DNA of 64,000 nt from Mycobacteriaceae bacterium (GTDB taxonomy: Bacteria; Actinomycetota; Actinomycetes; Mycobacteriales; Mycobacteriaceae): assembly GCA_019749805.1 (NCBI GenBank), contig JAIEPH010000001.1:99208-163207 (forward strand). Reading direction: 5' to 3'. Position 1 is the stretch's first letter; each line of letters begins with the position of its first letter. Under the pieces are notes generated by a model. The model was not told where the DNA came from, did no database searches, and saw nothing but the letters and a program-made list of their open reading frames with translations. This document shows positions 1 through 8,890 of the stretch, one piece after another. The translations under genes were made by a program, and so were the position numbers.

Positions 1-1
1 G

Positions 2-1306
2 GACAACGTCGCCCGCGGCGGCATCGTCGAACAACGCATCTTCGACGTCCCCGTCATCGTGCTGTCCGACCCCGGCCTGATCGACGACGTCAACGACGAG
101 ACCGCCTGGGAAAAGCACGTCGGACACTCACTCAAGAAACTGCGCCCCCTCGGCGGGGACGGCCTGTTCACCGCCTACAACCACGAACCCAACTGGCGCA
201 AAGCCCACAACGTCCTCATGCCGGCATTCGCCAAAACCGCCATGGAGTCCTACCACTCGACGATGCTCGACACCGTCGGAGAACTCGTCGACGCCTGGGC
301 CACCCGCGCCGACACCCACGCCTGGATCGACATCCCGACCGAATCCAACCGACTGACCACCGAAATCGTCGCCCGCACCGCCATCAGCCACTCCTTCAAC
401 AAACTCGACGACCCCAGCGACGACCCCTTCATCACCACCGTCCTGCGCGAGCTCAAGTACGCTAACCGCCGCACCGACGCAATCCCGCTCTACGAGAAGT
501 TCTTCGGGCAATCCCAACGCCGCCAACACCTCCTGGACAAGGCAACGCTGCGCGAGCAGATCGCCACCATCATCAACGACCGCCGCAACGCCGGCCCCCG
601 CACCGACGCCGACATCCTCGACACCATGCTCACCTCCCCCGACCCCGACACCGGCGACACCCTCGACGACGACAACATCACCAACCAGATCCTGACCCTG
701 CTCGTCGCCGGCAGCGAAACCTCCGCCAACGCCATCAGCTTCGCCCTGCACTTCCTGGCCCAGAACCCCGACATCGCCGCGGCCGCCCGCACCGAAATCG
801 ACCAACGCTGGCCCGAACGCACCCTCCCCGAGATCGCCTTCGACGACGTCGCCCCGCTGCGCTACCTACGCCGCATCGTCGACGAAACCCTACGACTGTG
901 GCCCGTGGCCCCCGGCTACTTCCGCCAAGCCAAAACCGACACCACCATCGGCGACGGCAAGTACCACTTCGCCAAGGGCGACTGGGTTTTCGTGCTCCTG
1001 CTGGCCGCCCACCGCGACCCCAACACCTGGGGACCCGACGCCGACCAGTTCCGCCCAGACCGGTTCCTCACCGACAACATCCGCAAGCTGCCCCCACACG
1101 TCTACAAGCCCTTCGGCGTCGGCGCACGGGCCTGCATCGGCCGGCAGTTCGCGCTCCACGAGATCATGCTGACCCTGGCCACCGTCATCCACCAGTTCGA
1201 CCTCGAACCCGAACCCGGCTACGAGCTGAAAGTCTCCGAAACCCTCACCCTCAAGCCCGACGCCCTGCGACTACGCCTCAACCGCCGCGCCGCTACCAAC
1301 AGCTAG
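2..1306 (+). CDS. Cytochrome P450, CYP102-like, 5'-truncated by window edge
   Basis: This is a haem monooxygenase that would oxidise a lipophilic substrate using electrons from a separate or fused reductase. The reading frame is open from base 2 and begins mid-domain, so the N-terminus is missing; a GTG at 59 is internal. Visible motifs are the I-helix AGSETS (about 706-723), the ExxR motif in DETLRLW (about 882) and the Cys-ligand loop FGVGARACIG (1112-1141). The tail ends about 20 residues after the last beta region and no reductase domain follows, unlike full-length P450 BM3. It is the only metabolic gene in the left part and may be chromosomal or cargo. Family assignment is firm, substrate unknown. 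Confidence 0.93.
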   Translation, partial: DNVARGGIVEQRIFDVPVIVLSDPGLIDDVNDETAWEKHVGHSLKKLRPLGGDGLFTAYNHEPNWRKAHNVLMPAFAKTAMESYHSTMLDTVGELVDAWATRADTHAWIDIPTESNRLTTEIVARTAISHSFNKLDDPSDDPFITTVLRELKYANRRTDAIPLYEKFFGQSQRRQHLLDKATLREQIATIINDRRNAGPRTDADILDTMLTSPDPDTGDTLDDDNITNQILTLLVAGSETSANAISFALHFLAQNPDIAAAARTEIDQRWPERTLPEIAFDDVAPLRYLRRIVDETLRLWPVAPGYFRQAKTDTTIGDGKYHFAKGDWVFVLLLAAHRDPNTWGPDADQFRPDRFLTDNIRKLPPHVYKPFGVGARACIGRQFALHEIMLTLATVIHQFDLEPEPGYELKVSETLTLKPDALRLRLNRRAATNS

Positions 1307-1360
1307 CTCTCACTCGCTCTCGACCGCCGCCGCCGCCGTCTCAGTTCACCCCCGGCGTCC

Positions 1361-1393
1361 CGTCAGCTGGTCAGCCTGCAGGGTGAGCTGACG
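1361..1393. terminator. Inverted repeat after the P450 gene
   Basis: Arms CGTCAGCT (1361-1368) and AGCTGACG (1386-1393) are perfect complements around a 17-base loop, in the gap between the P450 stop and the convergent gene ending at 1549. There is no T-run, so it could be a mycobacterial-type terminator or an operator. The rest of 1307-1548 shows no convincing gene. Confidence 0.4.
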
Positions 1394-1548
1394 GCCCTGA
1401 AGAATGCCGCGGCGCGGCGTAAGCGCCCGCGAGCCGGGTACCTACTCCACAGGCAGACGTTGGGTTGGGTTGCGCTCGCTTCGTCCGCCTAGGAGGTCGC
1501 GGCGTGCAACCCGACGTTGAGTCAACAGCGTGGCCATGACTCCCGCCC

Positions 1549-2688
1549 CTACGGCGTCCCGCCCGCACTGTCGTCGCCGGCGGCCGGTGGCGGCTTGGCA
1601 ATCAAGACCTTGTCGCGATGCTCGATCGGAAGGTCGGCCGGCCCCGCGATGTGGTCGGTGATCCAGATCGGGATGTGCCGGTTCTGACTTGGGTACCACT
1701 GGCGGCGCCAGTGCCCGCGCACAACCCAACGATGGCTGTAGACCCGGCTCGGCGCCCCCTCGTCGCCCCTTTGCGCCTGGTGCTCGCCGGTGTTGTAGCT
1801 CAGATAGGTGATCGAGTCTGTGCGCGTGCGGCGCCGGCCCCGGCGGTCCTTGCCCGGCGACCGCACCGTGTGCACCTCCGCGCTGGCGAGCTTCGCCTGC
1901 CGGGACAAGTGGGTGAGCGCGAACAAGGTGTTCATCGCATTGTCTGGCCGGATCGACGAGTACTGGCCGTCGGCACCGAATGGCTTGAACACCTCCACCG
2001 GACCGGGTGGTTCATCAGACATGGGTGGACTCAACGTGGCCTGCTCGAACGGTTGAGGCACATGCATGTCGGGATCGGTGAACTCATCGGCCAAGATTCG
2101 CCGAATCCCCTTCACGTCAGCAAGATTCGCCGACACCATCCCCGACGACGTGGTGGCCCACCTCAACAACAGAGGCTCAGCCCGGTCATAGAGCAACGCC
2201 ACCCCAGCCGGACTGGGCAGATCCGCAAGCGTCAAGGCACTCTCCGCGACCTGGCTGGTAGCAGCACTCCTCACCAGCGCCGTCATCTCTTCGGTGCAGA
2301 ACGTCGCGTGCCGCGACTGCACGCTGCCACTGGCCAGGACCTGCCCGAAATAGATGGCCCGGGTGGAGTTGAAGTCAGGTCCTTCCTCGACGTCGTGCGT
2401 CCGCCAGCGCTCCGCCATGTCGTCAGGAGTGGTGCCGTGACTGTCCGCCGTGCGCTTCAGCCGCTCCGACGGCACGTCGACCTCACCTCGCGCGTAGGCC
2501 CGCCAGTCCTCGTTCAGCAGATACCGCGGCTCAACGACTTTCAGCGACACCGCGGCGTGCGCGGTCAAGGCGTCGAGCAACACGGGCATGTTCTTGGGCA
2601 CCAACACGCCAAGGACGAGACCGGCACGCCGCATGAGGCTGCGGTAGTCGCCGTCCAATGCCACAGCCTTACCCACACGATCCCCCAC
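1549..2688 (-). CDS. Hypothetical protein, RGHWR-box family (paralogue 1)
   Basis: A 379-residue soluble protein of unknown function starting at GTG 2688. Its C-terminal 75 residues carry the box RWVVRGHWRRQWYP followed by IWITDHIAGPAD, which recurs in the proteins at 14758-15777 and 15943-16923. The N-terminal two thirds have alternating helix/strand character and no signal peptide. The gene lies 18 bases downstream of the GNAT-like gene on the same strand and is probably co-transcribed. Such Trp/Arg/His-rich C-termini are seen in hypothetical proteins of actinobacterial phages and plasmids; that link is recall, not computed. No catalytic motif is recognised. Confidence 0.75.
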   Translation of the reverse strand: MGDRVGKAVALDGDYRSLMRRAGLVLGVLVPKNMPVLLDALTAHAAVSLKVVEPRYLLNEDWRAYARGEVDVPSERLKRTADSHGTTPDDMAERWRTHDVEEGPDFNSTRAIYFGQVLASGSVQSRHATFCTEEMTALVRSAATSQVAESALTLADLPSPAGVALLYDRAEPLLLRWATTSSGMVSANLADVKGIRRILADEFTDPDMHVPQPFEQATLSPPMSDEPPGPVEVFKPFGADGQYSSIRPDNAMNTLFALTHLSRQAKLASAEVHTVRSPGKDRRGRRRTRTDSITYLSYNTGEHQAQRGDEGAPSRVYSHRWVVRGHWRRQWYPSQNRHIPIWITDHIAGPADLPIEHRDKVLIAKPPPAAGDDSAGGTP

Positions 2689-2706
2689 GGTCGCGCCCAG
2701 TGTCGG

Positions 2707-3462
2707 TCATTCGATGTCCAAGGTTTGGGGGTCGAGTTCACCAGCGCGAAGCTCCGCCACCGTCAACGAGAAACGTAGGTCACGGATGCCGGTGAAGGCC
2801 TCCCGCGCGTCGGGCAGATGGGTGTACGCGGGTGAGGCGGCCAGGAAGCCTGCGTGCCCGTCCACTTCCGATAGGCCAGCGCTGCACCAGTATTGAGCCA
2901 GTCGAGCATCCCGTTTCCGTTCGAACGCCGACACAGGACCCTCGTCGGCGGCCACCGTCGACAAGGCCGCCGGCATCAGCAGAAGCCCGGTGTGAGAAGG
3001 CATCATCCGGTGAGCCAGCTCCGACACCGCCCACGCACCCAGACGCGCGCCTCGCACGGCACTTTCGACGAAAACATAGGTGACGATCACGACGTACTCA
3101 ACCGATCCGGCACCGAGTGTCTCCTCGACGTCCGGGTCCAGCCAGGCGCCGTCAAAGAATTCGGAGAACGCCGCTGCGGACTGCGACACGGAATCGAGCA
3201 GGTAGAGCATCTCGCCGCCGTCGCGGCTGGCGGCTTGCAGCGTCAGGAAGTCGACGAACCCGACGAGGACTTCATCGCCATCAGAAGTCCACATCACGAT
3301 GTCGGCGCGCCAGTCGAGGCAGCCGTCGGACTCTGACTCGTTGAGGGTCCGGTAGCGGATGAACGGGCCCCACAGCTCCGTGTCGGGGTCACCCGTGTCA
3401 GGGTCACCGTCAAGGGACTCCCCGAACGCCCGCAAGGTCTCCATCACAGCCGCACGTCCCAC
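2707..3462 (-). CDS. GNAT-like hypothetical protein (paralogue 1)
   Basis: About 251 residues. Residues near 130-160 read VESAVRGARLGAWAVSEL, which resembles the acetyl-CoA pyrophosphate loop (Q/RxxGxG/A) of GNAT N-acetyltransferases and is followed by a helix. The protein at 33045-33800 has the same layout, including RG-RLGAWA, a following MMP motif and a similar C-terminus, so the two are paralogues. GTG 3462 is the longest start; ATG 3444 is possible. No substrate can be inferred. Confidence 0.7.
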   Translation of the reverse strand: MGRAAVMETLRAFGESLDGDPDTGDPDTELWGPFIRYRTLNESESDGCLDWRADIVMWTSDGDEVLVGFVDFLTLQAASRDGGEMLYLLDSVSQSAAAFSEFFDGAWLDPDVEETLGAGSVEYVVIVTYVFVESAVRGARLGAWAVSELAHRMMPSHTGLLLMPAALSTVAADEGPVSAFERKRDARLAQYWCSAGLSEVDGHAGFLAASPAYTHLPDAREAFTGIRDLRFSLTVAELRAGELDPQTLDIE

Positions 3463-3485
3463 CCTGGTCGGTTGTTTTCACAACT

Positions 3486-3516
3486 CGTAAACAGCCTGCG
3501 CGTCCACGTAAACAGC
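3486..3516. repeat. Two direct CGTAAACAGC repeats, 21 bp apart
   Basis: CGTAAACAGC occurs at 3486-3495 and again at 3507-3516. The 21-base period equals two helical turns, so one protein could bind the same DNA face. They lie between the start of the GNAT-like gene (3462) and the stop of the next leftward gene (3578), and could be an operator for 2707-3462. Confidence 0.45.
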
Positions 3517-3577
3517 GGCGTCACAGCCACATTCCGGCGGCTATACATCAGTAGATCCCGGCCGCTCGCTGTGCAAG

Positions 3578-3820
3578 TCAGCTATCCGGCGCACCACCGG
3601 TGACAACCGTCAAGACCGGTTTGCCGCTCGCAGCCGGCGGGGCGGCCACCACTGGATCGTCATTGAGCAAGTCGTAGGCGGCCGACCGAATCGTCACTAT
3701 GTCCAACGGATCCAGATCGTTCACACGACCCAGATAGTCCGCAATCTCCTCAGGGCTCTTCCCCCCATCCAGGTAGCCCTGGATCACGTTGCGCTGCAGT
3801 AAGTTCAACATCTTCTCCAC
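3578..3820 (-). CDS. Small hypothetical protein linked to vapBC
   Basis: An 80-residue acidic protein with a helical N-terminal half and a Pro/Ala/Val-rich tail. It starts 7 bases after the vapC stop, so it is probably the third gene of that operon. GTG 3820 gives the longest form; ATG 3811 has a better-placed AGGTGG ribosome site. It matches no family I recognise. Confidence 0.6.
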   Translation of the reverse strand: MEKMLNLLQRNVIQGYLDGGKSPEEIADYLGRVNDLDPLDIVTIRSAAYDLLNDDPVVAAPPAASGKPVLTVVTGGAPDS

Positions 3821-3827
3821 CTCACTC

Positions 3828-4211
3828 TCAGTTCGCTACAACCATCACTGGACATTGCACATCGGCGACCGCGCCAAGTGTTGCGTCCACGGTCACCACC
3901 GGACACCCGAGCGCCTCAGCCAACGCCACATAGGCCGCCGCGCCGGCGTCGAGCACCTCACGCAGATCCCACACCCGACCCAGAAGCCCGAGTCCGCTCA
4001 CTCTGCGCACTCCGAGTCCCCGCCAGGCGGCCATCGCCGCGTGCGCCGCGTCGTCGTCCAGCAATCCCTCGCCGAGACAGCGGCGCAGACCGTTGGCGAC
4101 CTCGACGTCGATCACCTCCGGCGCCCAGACCCGTTGCTCAGCCAAGGCCTTGCGGGCCTGGCCGTCGTTGAGCAGCGCGGTCAGCGCCGCCGAAGCGTCC
4201 ATGACGATCAC
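3828..4211 (-). CDS. vapC: VapC-family PIN-domain toxin
   Basis: A 127-residue PIN ribonuclease, the toxin of a type II toxin-antitoxin pair that typically cleaves tRNA or rRNA. It opens with MIVMDASAAL, which supplies the first catalytic Asp. The second acidic residue falls in the EVIDVEVANGL segment, and the C-terminal acids are in VLDAGAAAYVALAEA and CPVVTVDATL. The length is normal for VapC. The GTG start overlaps the antitoxin stop by four bases (GTGA), so the two genes are translationally coupled. Confidence 0.9.
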   Translation of the reverse strand: MIVMDASAALTALLNDGQARKALAEQRVWAPEVIDVEVANGLRRCLGEGLLDDDAAHAAMAAWRGLGVRRVSGLGLLGRVWDLREVLDAGAAAYVALAEALGCPVVTVDATLGAVADVQCPVMVVAN

Positions 4212-4429
4212 CGCGGCTCGCGGCCCTGATCAAGCGCCGCGACGATGTCCTCGGTGTCGACGTTCAGGTCCGGCAGCGCCCCGAGCAGGTCGGCGTTGTC
4301 GGCCCGGCGGGCCGCTTCGGCCAGCTCCCGCATGGCGTAGGTGTTGACCGAGACGCGTTCGCGGGCGGCGAGCCGCTCCAGGCGTTCCACGACGTCCGCC
4401 GGCACATTACGCAGGTACACCGTTCCCAT
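4208..4429 (-). CDS. vapB: VapB-family antitoxin (ribbon-helix-helix type)
   Basis: About 73 residues beginning GTVYLRNVPADVV, a short beta strand followed by helices as in FitA/VapB ribbon-helix-helix antitoxins. The C-terminal part should wrap and inhibit the PIN toxin encoded by the next gene. I place the start at ATG 4429 rather than at the upstream start at 4507, because 4429 sits inside the palindromic operator 8 bases after a TAGCAT -10 box, typical of a leaderless mycobacterial transcript, and the extra residues look non-coding. Confidence 0.85.
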   Translation of the reverse strand: MGTVYLRNVPADVVERLERLAARERVSVNTYAMRELAEAARRADNADLLGALPDLNVDTEDIVAALDQGREPR

Positions 4430-4457
4430 GTTGCAGAATGCTAGCAGATTGCAACAT
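4428..4457. promoter_or_regulatory. Palindromic operator/promoter of vapBC
   Basis: Outer arms ATGTTGCA (4428-4435) and TGCAACAT (4450-4457) flank a central GCTAGC; 24 of 30 positions are symmetric about 4442.5. On the minus strand TAGCAT at 4443-4438 is a good -10 box and the vapB ATG begins within the palindrome. This is the arrangement expected for VapB autorepression. Confidence 0.8.
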
Positions 4458-4569
4458 GGGATGCCTGGGCGACGCCGCGAGCCTACTTCCGCGCAAACTG
4501 CGCGCATGTTGGAAGGAGCGCTCCAAGGCGCTCATCGAGGACCTCCTCGACTTTGACGCCAATCCCCCC

Positions 4570-4591
4570 ACCAGCGGCGATGACACGTCCC
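4570..4591 (-). repeat. Dispersed repeat, copy 1
   Basis: Reverse-orientation copy of the dispersed repeat (ACCAGC, then ATGACACGTCCC). An in-frame ATG at 4580, inside the repeat, is an alternative start for the gene at 4637. Confidence 0.8.
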
Positions 4592-4636
4592 GCCGTCACG
4601 AGCGCTAACGCCACACCACGCCCATACGCTCGAGTA

Positions 4637-5530
4637 ATGGATTGGCCGAAGAGTCCCGGACGCGACAGCCGCCGCAGCGGCGCGTTCGACATCACCTGGC
4701 CATACCGCGACCCCCAGATGATGGACCTCCTCGCCCGCGCGACCGGGAACGGCACGGTCGACGAGCACGCACTGCCCGCCGCCCTGGCCGACAAGCGCCG
4801 CCGCCGCGGCCACCCCCACGCCCCGTATCCACCGGCCAGCTGGCGGCACCTCACCACGCACCCCGGCTGGCGCTACACCCGCACCGAACGCAAAGCCTTG
4901 CGCCGTGCCGTCGTCCGCTGGCCGACCTCCCTGGAGGACCTCGCCGACTACCCCAACCGCGACGTCCTCGAAGCCGAATGGGCCACTCGATTCGCCGACG
5001 ACCCACCAACGCACCCCGGCGCCGCCGCACTGGTGTGGCGCGAACCCAACGTCGCCGCCACCGCCTACACCTCAGCCGAGTCCGCCCGCCACAGCCGCCT
5101 CTGGAAGACCGACCTCCTCGACGCCCACAACGCCCGACTCGACCTCGACGCCGTCACGGCGCGCATCGTCACTCCCGCCCACCGCTTGTGGCGCACCCAC
5201 GCTGACACCCACCTCCATCTCGGCGCCACCGACACCGAAGCGTGGCCAACGCTGCTGGCCACCGTCGACCACCTCACCGACTACGCCCGCGTTCTCAACG
5301 GCCGCGCGGACCTCCTCGTCGCCTACCGCGAGATCCTGCGCCTCGACGACATCGACGACACCCTCATCCGCGTCGAGTTCGGGCTGCCGCTTGACGAAGC
5401 CGCTACCCCGCTGAACCGCAGGGCCCTGGATTTCGAGCTGAATATCGAACTGACCGGGCTCATCGCGGAGCTGGCCCGCTCGCCCCTTTTCGCCGACCAC
5501 GATGCCGGCCGCCCGGCAGGCGACCTGTGA
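4637..5530 (+). CDS. Hypothetical protein
   Basis: A 297-residue soluble protein, rich in Arg/Ala/Asp and mainly helical, with no signal peptide and no recognised domain. A WRTHADTHLHLGATDTEAWP segment sits in the middle, but its His/Asp residues do not fit a known hydrolase pattern well. ATG 4637 is preferred; an in-frame ATG at 4580 would begin inside the dispersed repeat. It is divergent from vapBC and monocistronic. Codon use is typical of the window. Confidence 0.65.
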   Translation: MDWPKSPGRDSRRSGAFDITWPYRDPQMMDLLARATGNGTVDEHALPAALADKRRRRGHPHAPYPPASWRHLTTHPGWRYTRTERKALRRAVVRWPTSLEDLADYPNRDVLEAEWATRFADDPPTHPGAAALVWREPNVAATAYTSAESARHSRLWKTDLLDAHNARLDLDAVTARIVTPAHRLWRTHADTHLHLGATDTEAWPTLLATVDHLTDYARVLNGRADLLVAYREILRLDDIDDTLIRVEFGLPLDEAATPLNRRALDFELNIELTGLIAELARSPLFADHDAGRPAGDL

Positions 5531-5559
5531 CTGACCTGGCACAACAGATAGTGTGGCAG

Positions 5560-5582
5560 TGTGCTAGCATTGTGCTAGCACA
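5560..5582. promoter_or_regulatory. Operator-like TGTGCTAGCA tandem/palindrome
   Basis: TGTGCTAGCA occurs at 5560-5569 and again at 5571-5580, and the second copy completes the perfect palindrome TGTGCTAGCACA (5571-5582). TAGCAT at 5564-5569 can act as a -10 box for the gene at 5642. It resembles the central GCTAGC of the vapBC operator. Confidence 0.55.
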
Positions 5583-5641
5583 TGGCGCTGACAGTCGGTC
5601 CACCACCGACACCGCGCCGACAGAACGAAGGGAGGCCCGCC

Positions 5642-6277
5642 ATGGTGCAAAACGCACAGCTCGACGCCCCATTTACCAGTGACGTCGCAAACTACGAGGG
5701 CTACCATTTCCCCATGGAGGGAAACACCCCGCTCAGCGCGCCGCCCGGGCCCCCGCCCCCATGGCCGCAGTACTACCCGCCTGCCAAGCCGGCACGGCGG
5801 TGGCTTCCCGTCGCCATCATCGTCGCAGCGATCATCATCGCCACGGCCGTGATCAGCGCCGTCCTCCTCACCCGCGGCACCAATACCGCCGCCCCGGCTG
5901 CTGCCCCCGCACCCACCGCCGTCGGCAGCGCACCCACTCAGGGCGGCACAGCACCGGCCAACTCCACCTGCGAGGCCTGGCCGTCCACCAAGGCAGCACT
6001 TAACGCCATTCCCCAGCTCCCGCCGGGTTGGGATTGGTCGACGCCGAATATCGATACCTACATTGGCAATCGAACGGCGGCCATTGCGAAGGCCCTGGAT
6101 CTATTCGAGCCGGAGATTGCGGCCGAGCCTGCCAACACCGGGACGACGGCACGGCAGTACGTGGCCGATCGGCGGAACGAGATCGAGATGCTCCGCAACC
6201 ACACGTACACGCAAGCTGACGGTGTCGCGGCCACGGTTGCGTCCGCCCGACTCGACCAGCTGTGTGGTGTGAGCTAA
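5642..6277 (+). CDS. Single-pass membrane protein with extracytoplasmic Cys domain
   Basis: About 211 residues. A Pro-rich cytoplasmic N-terminus of about 55 residues precedes one transmembrane helix (WLPVAIIVAAIIIATAVISA), then an Ala/Pro/Thr linker and a folded external domain of about 110 residues with two Cys (ANSTCEAW and LDQLCGVS) that may form a disulphide. ATG 5642 has a strong GGGAGG ribosome site; an in-frame ATG at 5582 is less likely. It stands 16 bases upstream of the 862-residue Esp-like gene. Single-pass proteins of this type are common beside mycobacterial ESX-type and conjugation genes. Confidence 0.75.
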   Translation: MVQNAQLDAPFTSDVANYEGYHFPMEGNTPLSAPPGPPPPWPQYYPPAKPARRWLPVAIIVAAIIIATAVISAVLLTRGTNTAAPAAAPAPTAVGSAPTQGGTAPANSTCEAWPSTKAALNAIPQLPPGWDWSTPNIDTYIGNRTAAIAKALDLFEPEIAAEPANTGTTARQYVADRRNEIEMLRNHTYTQADGVAATVASARLDQLCGVS

Positions 6278-6293
6278 GGCTCCGGTCGAGGAC

Positions 6294-8882
6294 GTGACTC
6301 CTAAACCGACAACACCCAACGCCTCGGACATCCTCGGGAATTACTGGGAGGACTCGCTTGAGCCGGCGGACTTGATGCGCCGCTCGGTGGAGATGGGAAA
6401 GTTGTCGGGTCAACTCGTCGCCACGGCGCAGGATGGCCAGGTCGGCGCCGTGCAGCTGCTGAACTACGGGCAAGGCGATCTCGCCGACGTCATCTCAGCG
6501 GCATGGACGAAGTACTTCGTCAACCTCGGGATCGTTGGGGCCCAGGTCGGTGAGGCAGCAACCTGTCTGTCGGCCTGGGCCACCACGCTCGGTGCGATGC
6601 AAGCCCAAATGGCCAGCGTCGTCGCGTGGGCAGAAGCCGCCATCGAGGCTTTCGAGGCAGCGCGCGTCGCGGAAGAACTTGCCGGCATGGACGTTGACGG
6701 CCTCATCGAGCAGGTCAAGAACGACGCGAAGGCCATGATCGTCTCGATCTCAGGTGAGGCACAGAGTGCGCTCGCCGCCGTTCCTCCTTGGGCGGGCAGC
6801 GTCCCTGCCGCCATGCCTATGCCGGGGGGGTCGGGCAGCGGGGTCACGACTGGTCCCGGACAGGCATCTGGATCCCCCCTCGGCGGAAGCGGCGGAAGCC
6901 CTTCCGAGGTGACGACCGGACCAGGGCAAAGCAGCGCGGGGGCGCAGGCGCTGGCGAACCCGGCCGGCCCAGAGGTGACCGCTGGCCCGGGTCAAGCGGC
7001 TGGTGGAGGCGCTCAAGGGGCTTCCGACGGAGTAACCACAGGGCCAGGGCAAGCCAACATCGCTCCTGCAGGCTTCAGCCAGCAGTCTGGGGCATCAACG
7101 TCAGGCCCGGGCATGCCATCCAGTGGATCTGCGGGCGGTTCGCCCGGCTCGGCGCCGGGAACCACCAGTGGAGCGCCGAGTTCGGCGCCGGGAACCACCA
7201 GTGGAGCGCCCGGCTCGACGCCAGGAGCCACCAATGGAGCGCCCGGCTCGACGCCAGCGGCGTCCTCATCATCAACGACTGGGTCAGGCTCCGCCAGCGG
7301 ATCCGGCAACGGCGCAGACGCCGCCGGCGCTGGCGCTGGCGGCGGTCATGGTGGCTCTGGCTCAGGCTCCGGCAGTTCCCCTGCTGCGCAGCCTGTTTCG
7401 CAGTCGTCGGGGTCGACGGGCGCGGACTCGCCTGCGGCTGCTGCGCCGGCGGCTTCTCATTCTGCCGCTGCTGCGTCGACAGCCAGTGTGGCTCCTGTTG
7501 CTGCTTCTGCCGCTCCTGCGGCGGCAGCGGCTGGTCCTGCGGCGGCCGCGCCGCTGTCGGCTGCCCCGTTGAGTGCGGCGGCGTCGCCGTTGGCGTCTGC
7601 GGCTGCGGGTGCTGTTCCTGCCCCGCCGCCGGTTCCTCCGGTGTCTCCTCTGTCGCCGTTGTCGCCGGCTGCTCCTGGTGCTGCGATTCCGCCGCCGCCG
7701 CCGACTATGGCTGCTCCGCCTCCTGCTGCCGGTGTGCCGGCAATGGCGACGCCGGGTCCTGCACCGGCGCCGGCGCCCGCTCCTGCGCATGGTCCGCCGC
7801 CTGGCCTGGCTCCGACTGCCCACACCGCTCCCCCGGCGTCTACGCCGGTGTCCAACAACAACTCCAATCAGTCGAATCAGGATCCGGCCGCGACACCGCC
7901 GGCTGGTCCTGCGGCCGGCGGGGCGGTTGGACCGATCATTGCGCCGTTGAATGGGATTCCGGATCCGTTGATCGTTCCGGCTGTGCTGGCGCCGCCGGTG
8001 AGCCCGATCGCCGCCTTGGGCGACGAGGACCTCGCGACGGTGCGCAGAGTCGTGGAGGCCGCCGGCGGGGCTGCTCAGGTGCAGTGGGCGGCGGGCATGG
8101 TGGTCACCAGTGGACGCCGCCAGGTCGTGCTGACTTCTGACCGCGGCCGCGGCTGGGTCCCCGCGGAGTCGTTCCTCCCGGCTGATGTCGTGATGCCGTG
8201 GTCGCACGAAGACTCGGCGCGGTGGGAGGGTCTGCTGGATCCGGCGCGGGTCATCGTCGAGTACGCCGTCGCTTCCCACGGCCAGCTGACCGCGCTCGCG
8301 TCCACGTTCTCCAGCGCGCCGGGCGTCGCGGCCGGTGTCCCGTGGGCTTTCGTCGACGGGACGGATCGTGCGTTTCCCGAGTTGCTCAGCGGGCCGGTGG
8401 TGACGCGCTTCGAGCTGCAGGTCTCTGATGCGCGGCGCCGTGCGGTGAAGCACATCGCCGACTCGGTGAAGCAGCGGGAGCAGGTGCTGTGGCTGGCGTT
8501 CAACGCCGACGAGAAGGCCGGCACCTCTGATGTGCGCCATCAGATGCTCACGACGCTGCGCCACAATCTGGGGCGCATCGACAATGCCCGCTGGGTCGCG
8601 TCGCTGCCGTGGGAGCGGCTGGAGGACGAATACCACCAGCTGCGCGTGGAGGAGCGGGCCGCCCGGGTCGACGTCCGTGACGTCGAGGTCGGCCAGCTGG
8701 ACACCGAGGGTGGCGCGTGCCGGCCGCTGCTGGCGCAGGCGTACGCGACCGAAGCTGCTCTGGCGCTGCGCAATCCCGTGGCTCAGCGGGCGTTGGCCGA
8801 TGCGACCTACTCGTGGAGCATGCTGCTCGACGTCCAGTCCACCGAGCCCACTGCTGCTCCGCCACAATTCGTCGGACGATGA
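6294..8882 (+). CDS. Large Pro/Ala-rich Esp-like protein
   Basis: 862 residues in three parts. Residues 1-170 are helical and resemble the helix-rich N-termini of ESX-associated proteins. Residues about 175-560 are a low-complexity linker containing four TTGPGQ-like repeats, 11-residue APGTTSG repeats and long Ala/Pro tracts. The C-terminal 300 residues, from about IAALGDEDLATVRRVVEAAG onward, are folded and resemble the C-terminal domains of mycobacterial EspK-type proteins (DUF5631/DUF5632; from memory, unchecked). The start is GTG 6294 behind GAGG. There is no signal peptide, so any export would be ESX- or T4SS-type. It forms an operon with 5642-6277 and 8891-9319. Confidence 0.8.
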   Translation: MTPKPTTPNASDILGNYWEDSLEPADLMRRSVEMGKLSGQLVATAQDGQVGAVQLLNYGQGDLADVISAAWTKYFVNLGIVGAQVGEAATCLSAWATTLGAMQAQMASVVAWAEAAIEAFEAARVAEELAGMDVDGLIEQVKNDAKAMIVSISGEAQSALAAVPPWAGSVPAAMPMPGGSGSGVTTGPGQASGSPLGGSGGSPSEVTTGPGQSSAGAQALANPAGPEVTAGPGQAAGGGAQGASDGVTTGPGQANIAPAGFSQQSGASTSGPGMPSSGSAGGSPGSAPGTTSGAPSSAPGTTSGAPGSTPGATNGAPGSTPAASSSSTTGSGSASGSGNGADAAGAGAGGGHGGSGSGSGSSPAAQPVSQSSGSTGADSPAAAAPAASHSAAAASTASVAPVAASAAPAAAAAGPAAAAPLSAAPLSAAASPLASAAAGAVPAPPPVPPVSPLSPLSPAAPGAAIPPPPPTMAAPPPAAGVPAMATPGPAPAPAPAPAHGPPPGLAPTAHTAPPASTPVSNNNSNQSNQDPAATPPAGPAAGGAVGPIIAPLNGIPDPLIVPAVLAPPVSPIAALGDEDLATVRRVVEAAGGAAQVQWAAGMVVTSGRRQVVLTSDRGRGWVPAESFLPADVVMPWSHEDSARWEGLLDPARVIVEYAVASHGQLTALASTFSSAPGVAAGVPWAFVDGTDRAFPELLSGPVVTRFELQVSDARRRAVKHIADSVKQREQVLWLAFNADEKAGTSDVRHQMLTTLRHNLGRIDNARWVASLPWERLEDEYHQLRVEERAARVDVRDVEVGQLDTEGGACRPLLAQAYATEAALALRNPVAQRALADATYSWSMLLDVQSTEPTAAPPQFVGR
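7150..7260 (+). repeat. 33-bp tandem repeats in the Esp-like gene
   Basis: Three and a part copies of a 33-base unit encode SAPGTTSGAPS-type 11-mers. The first two copies are nearly identical, which indicates recent slippage. Confidence 0.75.
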
Positions 8883-8890
8883 GCTGACCG

